Assembly: GCA_029990175.1 (NCBI GenBank)
Contig: JARKIP010000048.1
Location: forward strand, 26,994,001 to 27,058,000
Origin: Petunia secreta
Taxonomy: Eukaryota; Streptophyta; Magnoliopsida; Solanales; Solanaceae
DNA: 64,000 bases
Direction: 5' to 3'
Below, piece by piece: positions 9,301 to 20,771 of this stretch (its first letter is position 1; every line of letters begins with the position of its first letter). The translations under genes were made by a program, and so were the position numbers. The notes under the pieces were generated by a model. It ran no database searches. It was not told where the DNA came from and worked only from the letters and a program-made list of their open reading frames with translations.

Positions 9301-10492
9301 TGAAGAAAGATACGAAGAAAGATACGAAGAAACTCCTGAGTGGAAATACGCTGATAAAAGATTTGATGATGAACCCTATATTAGGAAATATGTAGATAGA
9401 CGAAATTATTATATAAGAAGACAAAATAATAATAGGACAAGATATGAGTTTGAACCAGTAATTAGAGAACCAGAAGGTTTGTATCCTATGGGTATATACC
9501 TTAACTTAGATTGTACTAAAAATAAAGATGAAATGATAACACAATGGGTAAAACATAGTTTTTTGGTAGTAACTAAAGAAGGAATGGATGTGCAGAGAGC
9601 ATTAGGATATTTATATGGAACGATGCGTGGAAGTATAGGACTATGGTATAAAGAATTACCAGAAATATTAAAGGAGGAACTAAAGGCTAAAACTAGCACT
9701 AAAGATTTAATAACGACATTAGAAAGTGCGATAAGATTTGAATTCTTAGGAAAAGACCTAGATAACGAAGAGAGAAAACAACTAAAATTAAAAAGGGATG
9801 CTATGAAAAATTTGAATCAGTTATCAATATGTGATATGTGTTATTTTGAAAATTATACATGTGAATTTCAAAAATATTTTTATGAGGCAAGATTAAGAAT
9901 ACCACCAAATCAAATTTATCAACAAATGGCAGATTTATATTTTGTAAAATTATCCCCTCCTTATGGACCTATATTAATGGAAGAATATAAAAATTAAGTA
10001 ATCCCAGATCATAGAGCAACCTTAGGAGGTAGAATAGAATTTGCTAAAGCAAAAATCAATGATTGGTGTAAAATTCAAAGGAAAAATATGAAAATATATA
10101 AGCATGCTAAAAGAGAAATTTGTTGTGAACAAAATGAAGAAGTGGGAGCTTACGAATGTCCCCCTACAAAAAGATTTAAAAATAGAAAGTTTAAGAAAAG
10201 ATATAAATGGTTAAAATTTCCTAGATAGCATAAAAAAAGGTATAAGCGATATTGGAAAAAGAAGAAACATAGGAATCCACCAAGAAGGAAAAGGTGTCAA
10301 TGTTATGTTTCACATCAGGAAGGACACTATGCTAATGAGTGCCCCAATAGAAATAAGAAAGAGTATAAAAAGCAAATAAAGTTTATGGAAACTTTAGAAG
10401 AAGAAATAAATTTATTGCCGGAAGAAGATAGTGGTAGTGAACTTAGTGATTATAGTCTATATGAAATAGTGACTGAAAGAGAAGATGAGTAG
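9301..10492 (+). pseudogene. Pararetrovirus coat-protein region, copy 1
   Basis: The plus-strand frame starts inside the coat gene (KYADKRFDDEPYIRKY) after a 12-bp direct duplication at the inversion point. It runs through a gag-like core (LGYLYGTMRGSIGLWYKELP, about 9600) to a basic tail and a CX2C-type zinc knuckle (about 10295-10340). In-frame stops occur at about 9995 (TAA) and about 10225 (TAG). The knuckle reads CQCYVSHQEGHYANEC, with Ser where the second metal-binding Cys of the canonical C-X2-C-X4-H-X4-C box is expected. Copy 2 at 42111-43518 shares this. It ends overlapping the movement gene start at 10485. Confidence 0.8.
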
Positions 10493-11107
10493 TCATATTT
10501 ACGAGGAAGAAAGAGACGAAGAAGGAAGTTTTAAACAAAGGTTAATATTTGATCCAAAAACTTTTGAAAAGATTTCAAAAGAAGATTTAGATTTAAGAAT
10601 AAAGAATATATATGAGCAGCCTTATTTTAGAAGAGAAAATTATACTTACTATATAGCGCATAGACAAGAATATCCTATACAGATAAGACATACCCAAGGG
10701 AATGTAATATATTGGAGGAATACAATTTATGATGAAGGCTTATTTTCAAGAAGGAATAGATACTCCGATATAAATATATTTAGCAGATGATAGAATAACG
10801 AGTAGTCTAAATGATAGTCTTATAGCTATAATGAAAGGAAATTTGATATATCAAAAGGTTAAGTTCACCATAAATCCGAATTTTAGCTTAAGTATGAGAG
10901 AACCCAATAAAAATCAAGCTTTAGTCATGTACTATAAGATGCATGGAATAGATATGAAACCCAATAGTGATGCAATTAGCATTATCGCTAAAGTAGTGTA
11001 TGCTTTCACAACCAAACATGTGATAAAAGATAAGCTAGGAGGTAGAAAATGTTTAATACCAAAAATATTTATTTCTAATTTAGAATACGAACCAATAAGA
11101 GATAAAA
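10485..11107 (+). pseudogene. Pararetrovirus movement-protein region, copy 1
   Basis: The frame opens MSSHIYEEERDEEG at 10485, overlapping the coat frame by 8 bases. After about 85 codons, near 10707, about 90 bases present in copy 2 are missing, shifting the frame. The second part (10831-11107, MKGNLIYQKVKFTINPNF, then NQALVMYYKMHGIDM) matches the core of caulimovirid 30K-type movement proteins, which line plasmodesmata for cell-to-cell spread. At about 11107 the gene is cut by the inverted leader. Confidence 0.78.
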
Positions 11108-11241
11108 GTAAAATTCTGACACTATATCACCACGCTCGGCTGTCACTCCTGCTCTGATACCAATGAATTTTGAGCGGATTATAATTTACGACATTCACTA
11201 AATATAATGCTTCGCTTGTTTACTAGTTCATATTCATTAGA
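11108..11241 (-). other. Inverted pararetrovirus leader with primer site (11151-11162)
   Basis: This is a minus-strand copy of the leader/primer-site block, almost identical to 5867-6000 and to 44217-44311. The primer site TGGTATCAGAGC is at 11151-11162 on the minus strand. It follows the truncated movement gene directly, and the join looks the same as in copy 2. Homology to the leader ends at about 11241, where LTR-like sequence begins. Confidence 0.8.
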
Positions 11242-13238
11242 CGGCTGAATGCACCTTATGCTACCAAGCATACAAATCAAAGGAGCAGTCCTAAAAAATA
11301 CAAAGGAAGAGTCTAGGGGGATATTCATGTTCGCATAAAGAAAGAATTTAGAACAATGCCATGTATGTAAATCAAGTGAACATTCCATTCATTTCAAGCA
11401 TCCAAACAACCAACGCTCGATTACATATTACCGAAAAGGCTATCATGGTAACCAAAACCAAACGCCAACTCCTGTAAACAAAATGTAGACAATGGTATAG
11501 CCCCTTAAGCTATCCAAACTTATTTTAAGTACAACCTACAAAAAGGGTTAGCTATTGGCCTAACAAGGGCCTAAACAATCTAGACAACATACACATAGAG
11601 GGGCAGTTTCAACACTTCACAGAAATTTACGTCATAACATACTAGAGTGTCCATTCATAGAGTTCAGAGTATACAATGTCCGAGCACAGAAAGCTTGAGA
11701 AGCCAAATACCAAAACTTGTTTTCAGCCAGCAAAATCAGAAGTAGAATAGTGAGGAAGAGCGAACTGAGTTTCATACTTCACATAGAGAAAATCGTGTGT
11801 ACGAATCAGGGGCGGATTTAAAGGGAGCGCATGGGGTGCCACGGCACCCGGTAACTTCGGTCGAAATTTTGTATATATAGGTATATTTATATAAAAATTA
11901 CTATAAATTAATACAATTAACAAAATTGGCACCCTCTAGGCAAAAGCGGGCAGCAGTGCCATTGGCAAATTGATCAAGATTTGGTCCAGGTGACGTGGGT
12001 TCGAATCCCCCTACAGGCGCATGTTTTTGGTTCTTGAACTATTTTTTCGTTACAGAATTAATAACACAGTACTCCCCACGCTAAGCCCTAGCCAACAGGC
12101 AACTCTTTTCACCTTTTTCTATTTTAAATTGCTAAATGACTCTCTTTGTCTTCTTCTCGCCATTCTTTAATTTTTTTTAATTCCTACTATAAAATCTTAT
12201 TTATGGCCAATTTTTTTTTGGTAAATAGCATGAATTAATTATGATTAATATATGTTTCTCCTTTTCAATTTGGAGAATAACTTGAAGTTATATTTGTTAT
12301 TGATTTTTAAAAAATTAAGTGATTTGATTAATCAATCCTTTGGGTGAATCTTTATAGATTGAAAATTTTAAGTTATTATGCAAGGAATTTCTATAAAACT
12401 TAACAATTAAAATAAAAAATTATAGCAATATTATTGAAGATAAATTAGCTTAGTCAATAAAGAAGTATAGTTAAGCTATTTTTATGTAAATGTTTTAATT
12501 GGGGTGCTCTTTCAAGATCATTTTTTGTTTTTATTTTTAATGTTCTGTCAAGCTATAATTAAAATAACGCGTAAAATGAATAGCTAAATTAATTCTAACC
12601 TATTCGTCTATTGTGAACAAAAGGCGACTTAATTAATCAATTTAATCGAAGTAACAAAAAACTGAATGATCCGATCCGACCCGTCCTTTTTTATTTGGTC
12701 TATATGGGTCGGGATAGATATAGCGAGTGGCACCCGCAATCTTATATTTATGGATCCGCCCCTGGTACGAATTGTAGGTTGTTAATGTTTTCAGTTGTGA
12801 GTTCTCACTGTGTAATTCTTAAAGCCTTTAGTCATGTAGTAAAAGGTGTAAAACTATATAGGTTGTGTATATTCCAATCTAGAGGGGTAAGTACTGGAAC
12901 GCTCAAACTCTGAAGTGCATAAGTATGAATTCTATAAATATTGAAGGTAAACTATGTAATCAAGCCATGAGAAGAGGAGTGTATACTGTGAAGTAAATGT
13001 GTGCAGGTTGTGGATATCCCCAATCTGTTTTGTAATGAAAAGCGTGTGGTGAAGAGGTATTCATGTCTGGAGTGGTTAGTATAGAGTTGTAAATGGTTTC
13101 CTAAGATGCAGTATCAAATGGGTTATTTATAATGAAGATTATCTTCTATCAACTCTTAATTTACAAGGAAATATACAAAGGAATCCCAGATTATTAGATA
13201 AGCTAAATTTTTAATTCGAATGAGAGGGAATCATATAT
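11242..13238 (-). mobile_element. Fragment of a Tat/Ogre-type LTR, interrupted by a hAT element
   Basis: The reverse complement of about 11255-11350 (block 'atatccccctagactc', then 'ggtagcataaggtgcat') parallels the interior of the 3.6-kb LTRs at about 23000-23100 and 33530-33640 ('catccccctagaccctt', 'gcgtcataagatgcat'). The rest is too diverged to align by eye. The hAT insertion at 11807-12764 splits it. No coding sequence is credible. The right side (12773-13238) is assigned mainly because it continues across the target-site duplication. Confidence 0.5.
11807..12764. mobile_element. Non-autonomous hAT element with 8-bp target duplication
   Basis: The ends are CAGGGGCGGAT and ATCCGCCCCTG, a perfect 11-bp inverted pair. 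They are flanked on both sides by the identical 8-bp direct repeat GTACGAAT (11799-11806 and 12765-12772). The 8-bp duplication and CAGGGGC-type end are typical of hAT. The 958-bp interior has no transposase frame and is AT-rich. Near 12000 it contains GGGTTCGAATCCCCC, which resembles a Pol III B box, but no tRNA cloverleaf could be drawn around it. Confidence 0.88.
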
Positions 13239-13598
13239 GGGATCCCATCCAGTAATTATTTGTACAATAATGTCCTATACACAACTGAATTAGTGCCACG
13301 TGTCCTTATTAAAATTTAATTGTCCTATCTATCTCTTTACATCCATCCATCTAAAATCTCTTTCTCCTTCCAAACAAAGCATATACAGGAACCTAACAAA
13401 GACTAATGAAAAGTCTGCTGTATAGATTGTTTACTCTATTTTCGAAAGCACATTCGACAAAGATATTTAAAATTTATTAAGTACTTCTTGTTTGAGTTCA
13501 ATGAGTTCTCAAAATGGCAAAAATGAATCATCATGGAAAGCAGAATTGAATTACAATTTTAAAAGTGGGAAAAATTTCACAGAAGAACATTGTATTCG
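13239..13598 (+). mobile_element. Long-TIR element family A, partial copy 2
   Basis: The sequence is closely similar to 1333-1688, beginning with the same GGGATCCCATCCAGTAATTA end and diverging after TGTATTCG. The right half and the second inverted end are missing, so this copy is truncated. Confidence 0.75.
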
Positions 13599-14243
13599 AA
13601 GAAGCAAGAGTTTGCACAGAAGAAGCATCTTCATAGCTTCGGATTGGTGAACAGCTCCACTTTGGCTACTCCAAAGAATGGCAACTGCTTGACTGAGCTC
13701 GTGAAGAACAATGCGATGGTTACATGAGGGGTACCGTGAAGAACAATTATATTTACTTGTAGAGGTGCCAGAACAAGTATAAGCTCACGGCGAGATGTAA
13801 AAATCGTCGGAAAAATAAAAAAACTAAAGAGTCATTGAAAAAAGTTAACCAATATTTTCAAACTCAGATCTACACTAATTTAGTATGATTTTCATAAAAT
13901 CAATGGTAGAATCAGAAAGAGGAGGCCAAAACGAATCTGGAAATGTAATAATTTCAACATTTCGGCGGCGCCGATGGTGGCCCAGTGGCGGTCAAATAGA
14001 GAGAAGGAGGAGAAGTGGCAGCTGAGGTTTCTGTAGAGAGAAAGTGTGAATGTCAAATAATTTTAGAAAAGTATTTAAGGGTAGAGTGAAAATATTTTAA
14101 AAAGTGCTCAAAAATTTGAGACCATGAAAAAAGTACTCAGCAAATCAAGACCAAATTATGTGTGAGAAAATTTCCCCGTCATGGAATGAAAAAATGTGTG
14201 AAGTTTTCACCCGAAATATGTGTTACTTGTTTCCAGTTTGTCA
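13599..14243 (+). other. Probable 5' LTR remnant of the copia element plus unassigned sequence
   Basis: The stretch ends in TTTGTCA immediately before the primer site at 14244, so its right part should be the 5' LTR of the copia element. No second LTR copy lies in the window to define its start. A GC-rich island at about 13965-14030 (word 'ggcggcgccgatggtggccc') stands out from the AT-rich surroundings. No intact gene is seen. Confidence 0.4.
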
Positions 14244-14255
14244 TGGTATCAGAGC
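14244..14255 (+). promoter_or_regulatory. tRNA-Met primer-binding site of the copia element
   Basis: TGGTATCAGAGC directly follows an LTR-like CA end. It marks the start of the internal region and is followed at once by gag-like coding sequence, as in Ty1/copia elements. Confidence 0.8.
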
Positions 14256-14289
14256 CATCATTCCAATCCATCTGAAAGTGAAATTCTAC

Positions 14290-15240
14290 TTGAATTTGTG
14301 AAGTAATGGCAGCTCCACCCGTTGGCGTCATTGCCGGAGCTGAACGAACGATTGTTGTAATGGTGCCATCATAGGAAAGATGATTTCTCTGTATGATATC
14401 TTCTCCAACGACAACCATAAGTCCTATAATCACACATGTCTAGTTGACCGGTGAGAATTATGATTAATGGTTAACGTCTGTAAGAACGACATTGTGTGTT
14501 CGGAAGAAATTTGGATTCATGGAAGGATCCATTGTGAAACCTGATGAGGATTCAGTGGATTTGGATGATTGGTGGACGAAAAACTCACAGTTGGTGTTAT
14601 GGATAAGGAACTCAATCGAACCCACCCTGGGAATCACCATATCGCATATGGAAGTGGCTAAAAATCTGTGTTTTAGTATCCGTGAACTATTCTCGGTAGG
14701 AAACGGACCAAGTATTCAAAAGTTGAAAGCTGCACTAGCTGGGTGTAAGCAAAAGAGTTTACCCTGGGAATCACCATATCGCATATGGAAGTGGCTAAAA
14801 ATCCGTGTTTTAGTATCCGTGAACTATTCTCGGTAGGAAACGGACCAAGTATTCAAAAGTTGAAAGCTGCACTAGCTGGGTGTAAGCAAAAGAGTTTGTC
14901 TATTGCAATTTATTACGTGAAGCAAATGAGTTTGTCCATGTTTATGTGGAAAGTATACGTGTAATCTGGTTTCATTGAAAAAAAAGAAAGAAGAAGAGAA
15001 AGTGCATTTCTTTCTTATAGGTTTTAGTGAAAATCTCTATGAGACTGTTCGTTCTAATTTTTTGGCACAGGACCCCTTGCCAACATTGAACAAAGTCTAT
15101 CAAAGTTGGTGCAAGATGAGCGGGTGAAAGGAATAGCTTGGGGACACGAGGAAAGGGGTGAGGCAATGGCATTTGCTGCTCATCGATCAATACAATCCCC
15201 TCCCCCCGTAAAAGCTTTATCAATAGGGAGTGCCGTATGT
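14290..15240 (+). pseudogene. Copia gag region
   Basis: The translation gives VRKKFGFMEGSI, DLDDWWTKNSQLVLWIRNSI and HMEVAKNL, the UBN2-type gag core of plant copia elements. Then come RSNFLAQDPLPTLNKVY and a weak zinc-knuckle area near 15230 (CRMCDRGGHTPNRC in one frame). A 137-bp tandem duplication at 14624-14897 breaks the frame, and further stops follow. Gag would form the cytoplasmic particle; this copy cannot. Confidence 0.8.
14624..14897 (+). repeat. 137-bp tandem duplication within copia gag
   Basis: Positions 14624-14760 and 14761-14897 are near-identical head-to-tail copies beginning ACCCTGGGAATCACC; I saw one base difference. The unit length is not a multiple of three, so the duplication shifts the gag frame. 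Confidence 0.9.
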
Positions 15241-15589
15241 GTGATCGTGGTGGACACACTCCAAATCGATGCCATGACGTCATAGAGTATCCGGAGTGGA
15301 GGAATTATCCACTTAAGAAAGGATACCAAAAGACAGAGAATCATTCTAGTGTCGTGGAAGAGGAAGGAATGAAAATGCAGAGGCTGGTCGCGGCCGCGGA
15401 TAACAACCACTGAAGTAGAATGGGTCGTATGATAACGAGGATGTGATGGCACTCAAGATAATTTGGCACTAGCAGAGTCCAAAATTGTGTAATCCGGACA
15501 TGCTGATGTGCCAAGACAATCAAATATACCCTGTCAGAGCAATGGGCAATTGTCAAGTGAACCAACCATTGGTAAACAAATTCAATTTC

Positions 15590-16706
15590 CGTGGATAATT
15601 AACACGGGAGCATCGAATCATATGACCGGTAAGTTAAATATTTTGGGAGGCCTATTGGTAATTCCATAGTATCTAGTAGTCTATCAAATGGAAGCAGCAC
15701 AATGGCTACCCAAGTAAGGATCCATCAAACTTAATGAGGACATGATTCTTCGTGGAGTTTTATATATGCCGGAATGACATGCAATATGATTTTAGTGTCT
15801 CACTTGATTGAGAAACTTAAATGTAATGTGCGAAACACTAATGATTTTTTGTGTTATGTAGGATTAGGCTATGAGGAAGTTGATTGGAGAGGGTGAACGA
15901 AAGGATGGACTCTAATATTTCCAGACTGTACCTCGAATAAAGGCAATAAAAGTTGATGTGATGGAATTGTAGCATCAAAGGTGAGGGAACAATTTGGTTC
16001 AAGTGGCCAAATCTCTTTTAGATCTAGACATTAGGAATAGGAAAGGTAGCTTGAATGAGAAATTTTGTGATGTATGCCACTGGGCAAGACAAATAAGAAA
16101 TGTATTTGGGTTGAGTGATAGTAAAGCTGCCAAATCTTTTGATTTAATTCATTGTTGTTTGTGGGGTCTTCATATGGTGCTTCATATTTTTTAACTATTG
16201 TGGATGAATATTCACAAATGTTTGGATATTTTTGTTAGTTGATAAGAAAGAAGTTGGCCAAATGTTGAAAAATTTCATTGGAATGGTGGAACGACAATTT
16301 AATAAACGAATTAAGTGTGTCTGAAGTGATAATGAGACGGAATTTATAAGGTTGAAAACATATTTTCTTGAACAAGGAATTCTTTTCGAAACATCGTGTG
16401 TCGGGACACCACAACAAAATGGTAGGGTTGAATGAACATCGACATATCTTGAATATAGCAAGTACAGTTATGTTTCAAGCTAACCTGCAGATTAATTTTT
16501 GGGGAGAGCGTGTCATGACGGTATATTACTTGATTAATTGTACACTGTCTCTGATGGTGAATTGAAAGACTCTGTATGATATCTTGATGGGTGTGACATC
16601 GAATTATTATCACTTAAGAGTGTTCGGAAGCTTATGTTATGCCCATAACCAAGGACGAACAGGTGATAAGTTTGAAAACAGATGTCATTGATGTGTATTT
16701 TTAGGT
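15590..16706 (+). pseudogene. Copia protease and integrase remnants
   Basis: The protease site reads INTGASNHMTG (15598-15630). The family has D-S/T-G at this place, so the catalytic Asp is Asn. Integrase follows with CDVCHWARQ (about 16070), KSFDLIHC, VDEYSQMFGYFC-like sequence in shifted frames, GTPQQNGR (about 16405), NFWGERVMT and VFGSLCYAH-like residues (about 16620). It ends at CVFLG near 16706, where the next insertion begins. Several stops and shifts are present. Confidence 0.8.
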
Positions 16707-17336
16707 AGGGTCTTGTTTGATAAAAAGCACATTTCAAGATATTCGAGGGTAAGAAGTCCAAGTGACTCGGGGAAGAAGGTGTTAGGCACTTCCCCAAGTC
16801 CCACAAAAAGTAGTTCCCGCTTGAGCTATTGCTTTTGAGATGTCTAACATGTCATAGATAAATATTGATCATATCTACAAATTATATTACTAACTTGAAA
16901 GTTAAAATCACAATCAGTCACGCAATCGAGTTTATTTGTGCAAAACAGTGTTTGTAGTATTGGGCTTTCAAGTTTTGCATAAACAGCCTAAGAGCTATGT
17001 CTAATCACATGTTTAGCCACAGAATTTACAAGACATTGAAACATTAGGTCAAAATTGCAAAAAATTATTTTAAAACAGTTTATTCATGCAAATTATATAT
17101 TTAGGCTAGTTTGCACAAGCGACCAAATTTTGAAAAAGTTTGATTTTGGCATATAACCAAATTATGCTTATTTTGTAAAGAAAATATTAGAAATTCTGGG
17201 TCGGTGTGATTTGACATTAATTGTTGAATCCTAAACTTAATGGCTATTTACTTTTAGGTCAGTTTCAAAATTTATAGTAATGGGCTGTTTGTTGAAAAAG
17301 GGTGCACGAAAACACGCAAACGCAAATACACATATA

Positions 17337-17416
<80 letters not shown>

Positions 17417-20178
17417 TGTATAATTTACCCCTAGAACTTATACTCCCCTATACACTATTAGATTAGTGTATAGGAGATTAAAGTAGGTTAAAAATCAATT
17501 TATCACATAAAGGCCACGTTTTAAAACATGTTTTGGGCCTGTCTTGTTTATGCAGGGAGGGGCAGATTCAATTTATGAAAAAGTGGCTGATTAGGCAAAC
17601 ATTACACCTTTGGCCCTTGTTGTAAAAATTTCCAGATTTTGCATAGAATATCATACTTTAAACACTATAAGCTGAGATTTAAGCCTGCATACACTAATAA
17701 TCATGCTAATTTTCATGTTATCACTAAAACAAATAAGTGTTATCAATGTCCAGGCTTCAATATAAACGTGTAAATCCATGTTTTAGTAAAAATCCAGATT
17801 CTTAGTTTTCAAATCAAGACATTGTTTCACTTTTTATCCAGAACTGTTATGCAGGTTCTAATAATCAAAAATACCCATGCAAAATCATAATTTTAAGAGG
17901 AATGATGCAACACCTACGAGATGAAAGGTTAAGGTGGCCCCTGTGTAGCAAAAGAAACTGCACCAGTGAGTATCCTCACTCAAATATATACAGGCAAAGT
18001 TATCCTAACAAATATACACAGATAGGGGAGGTTCTAAAGAAGTATAATCATAAGTTGATGCCCTGTTTCTCAAGCATTAGGCTCAAGACTACCTTTACAT
18101 TCCTAACATCATAGGTTTACACCTCCAGAATCCCAACACCATAGCCAGTTTAAAAAGGGTATAACTACTGACCCTATCAATCTTGATCCCCATGTGATTA
18201 ATAGAACTGATATGATATATCTAAGACCATCCAACAAAGCTGCAAGCAAAGGATTAGTAGGGGTCAAAAAGAGTGCCCAAACAAGTATTCACATGTGATC
18301 AAGGAGCAGACAAAGAGCATAGATATAAGCAGTCTTAGGCAGGCAACAACATAAGCTTGGAAAAAAGTTTGATACCTTGTCAGGAGTATTAATTAAGCAA
18401 ACAATGATTTACACAGTGCTAAATACTTCAAGGAACAGAATCCACAGAGAAAGAGGAGGCAGAACTTTTCCCAGAAACTTGCAAGTGATAGAAGGAACTA
18501 TGCTACCAGAGCTTTCAATGTTCAGTATTTTTTTTAATGAGAGATTTATATGCATTCAGTATATGGAGGATGTGCAGTATATGAATTGTGTGTACAATAA
18601 TGAAAGCAAGGCCAGTTTATATAGGTAAAAGGGGTGAGGGGTCTAAGTTTAAACGGGTAAAACACAAAAGGCAAGGGAATATTATTTCCCACAATTAAAA
18701 AGATTAAATTAGGTGGACTTTCCATGTATAGATGAATCAGGGTCCCAAATTTTAAGTAAACAAGATTTTAAACAAGTAGAATTCTCTCCCCTTAAACAAT
18801 AACATAGCCAAGTTCAATAATCAGTATGTAAAAGTGTCTCAAACTAATTTAGGCTTGAAAATCAATCTATTAGCCTAACATATTTCAATTAAGCTTTAAT
18901 TGATACCATGTCAATTACAAGAACCAACTTCCTTTCCAGTTTTCAATCAAGAATTCCAATTGAATCAATTCAAAATCCTCCTAATCATGCTAAATCAGAT
19001 TACCATTTTAACTTTAAGCACATAAACGTATGAGGTCATGTATTATAATAGAGTACAAGGCTACATTAACTATAAAAAATAGAGATAGGGCATACGTAAT
19101 TCAAAACTAGCCTAGTCTTTAAACTTACAGATCAATATGAGTAGTATAAACACATGAATAAGCTCTTCAATGTTCAAGCCAATGGGACAAACAGAGATTA
19201 ATAATTTTCATGAATTCCCTTTAACCGATCAAAGAACGAAGAATCATTCATGCTAAACTCTAAAGGAGTAGGTAAATTCAGGTCTATTGTCACGTAGGTG
19301 TAGGAAGAATTAAGAAAAGGAAAAGAGTCAAGATTTACCCGTTTAGGGTCAGAGTCGGGTCAAGACTAACTCAACTCCGATGGCGCATGCATAGGTTCCC
19401 CTTTTTGTTAAAGGTAGTAAAACTCAAGACTCGATCAAGCACCATTGGAGTTTCTTCTGCGGTGACAGAGGCTAAGTCGAGGCGAGGTTGACCCTTGAAC
19501 TTTTGTCGAATGGGAGCAATAGTGTAGAGGTTTTGTAGCGGACAACCAGAGGAGCAAGAAAATATAAGTCTCATGGCCTTTGGTGGCCGGAACGGCCATA
19601 GACAGTGTAGTCGTTAGGGTTTTGGATTAGAGGAAAGAGAGAGGATAGGCGGCTGAGTGTATGGAAATGAAATGGGGTGTTAGTAATTAAAAAAGCAAAG
19701 TCTGATCCTGGCCGTTGGATTAAACTCGTGGACAGCCAGGATTTGGCCACACGTAGGCGTGAGGTGGATAAGTAGTGGGATAATATGTATATGTGTGTAT
19801 ATATATATTGTATAAACTGCTATAAAATATGCATAAAATGAGTGTAAAATACATATAAATATGTAGAAAATTGTAAAATTAATTTGAAAAATTCCATAAT
19901 GCCTTGGGGAAATGTAAAAAAAATATTATTATGAGATTTAAAATGATTTGAACCGATTTTGTTAAAAATAATGTAGTTGTAAAAGTTCGCAATTGAATGT
20001 GCTAATTTTGTAAATAGTCGTAGCTTGTGCGGTGTCTTTAAAAATAGCTTAATTGGCGTGCTTGTGTGAAATAATAATTTTGAATAGGGGTCAGAGTGAA
20101 GATAATTATGCAGTTATCAGTGCAATTTTGTCCAAAAAATGACTATCGAAACAGGAGAGACAAAATTGGGTGTCAACA
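16707..20178 (-). mobile_element. Tat/Ogre-type LTR fragment (probable truncated solo LTR)
   Basis: The minus strand begins at 20178 with TGTTGACACCCAATTTTGTC, nearly the start of the 3.63-kb LTRs at 20772 and 31300. Near the other end it contains the block 'gggacttggggaagtgcct' (16770-16800), equivalent to 'ggaacttaggaggtgccta' close to the 3' end of those LTRs. About 3.4 kb without coding sequence lies between. The last 150-200 bp and a matching target duplication are not visible, so the left edge (16707-16770) is uncertain. It splits the copia element between integrase and RT. Confidence 0.7.
17341..17415. repeat. (TG)n microsatellite
   Basis: About 37 uninterrupted TG dinucleotides follow a short 'tatatgta' stretch. 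It lies inside the LTR fragment. Confidence 0.97.
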
Positions 20179-20771
20179 CCTACATGCCATTCTCCGAGAC
20201 TTGGAGGTGGTAGTGATAGAGGAAGAGTTGGGATGAGGGATTCGAAAAAAGAAGAAGAGTATTCTTTTGCGAGATTTTATCACTAATATGGTCCGAAAAC
20301 TGAGCCACGGGGTATCAACATGTATCCAAAAATCCAATTTTTCACTCGAGCCTCAACAAGCCTTTGGTAAGCCTTATCCTCTAGGACAGTATATCAATTA
20401 TAATATTTTTTCCCTAAAACATGTTAGTTTATTGCAGCTGTAATAGAAGGACACGAGCCGGCCTTTTTCTTGCAGGCTGTAAACTATTAGAGATGGAGAG
20501 TAGCTATGCAATATGAGTTGCAGGCTTTGGAAACAAACAACAATACTTGGGTTATTGAACACTTGCCTCCGGGTAAGAATGCGCTCGGTTGTAAATAGGT
20601 GTTTAAGATTAAGTACAATTTGGATGATACCATTGAACGATAGAAGGCAAGGCTTGTATCTTTGGTAATCGCCAAGTGGTAGGTCTTGATCACACAGAGC
20701 ACTTGCGCCGGTCTCTAAGATGGTGACTGTTCGAGTCTTCTTGGCTATGGCTGCAGCAAAACACTGGGAAT
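20179..20771 (+). pseudogene. Copia element, piece 2 of 4 (start of reverse transcriptase)
   Basis: In mixed frames the translation gives SPRLGGGS, MQYELQALETNNTWVIEHLP (about 20505), DDTIERxKARL (about 20625), VVGLDHTE and SKMVTVRVFLAMAAAKHWEL (about 20720-20770). This is the entry into copia RT. The last five bases GGAAT are duplicated at 34933-34937, showing that the 14-kb element inserted exactly here. Confidence 0.85.

Larger units (their letters stand above)
14244..16706 (+). mobile_element. Ty1/copia element, piece 1 of 4 (primer site, gag, protease, integrase)
   Basis: The internal region of a Ty1/copia element starts here and continues at 20179-20771, 34933-35478 and 40774-41063 after younger insertions. 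The domain order gag, protease, integrase, then RT and RNase H in the later pieces is that of copia. All pieces are on the plus strand and their coding content is collinear. Many stops and shifts show it is the oldest layer of the nest. Confidence 0.85.

Noticed and set aside
11940..12025. Possible tRNA gene around GGGTTCGAATCCCCC
   Set aside because: No acceptor stem, D arm or anticodon arm could be paired at the right spacing; only a B-box-like word remains.
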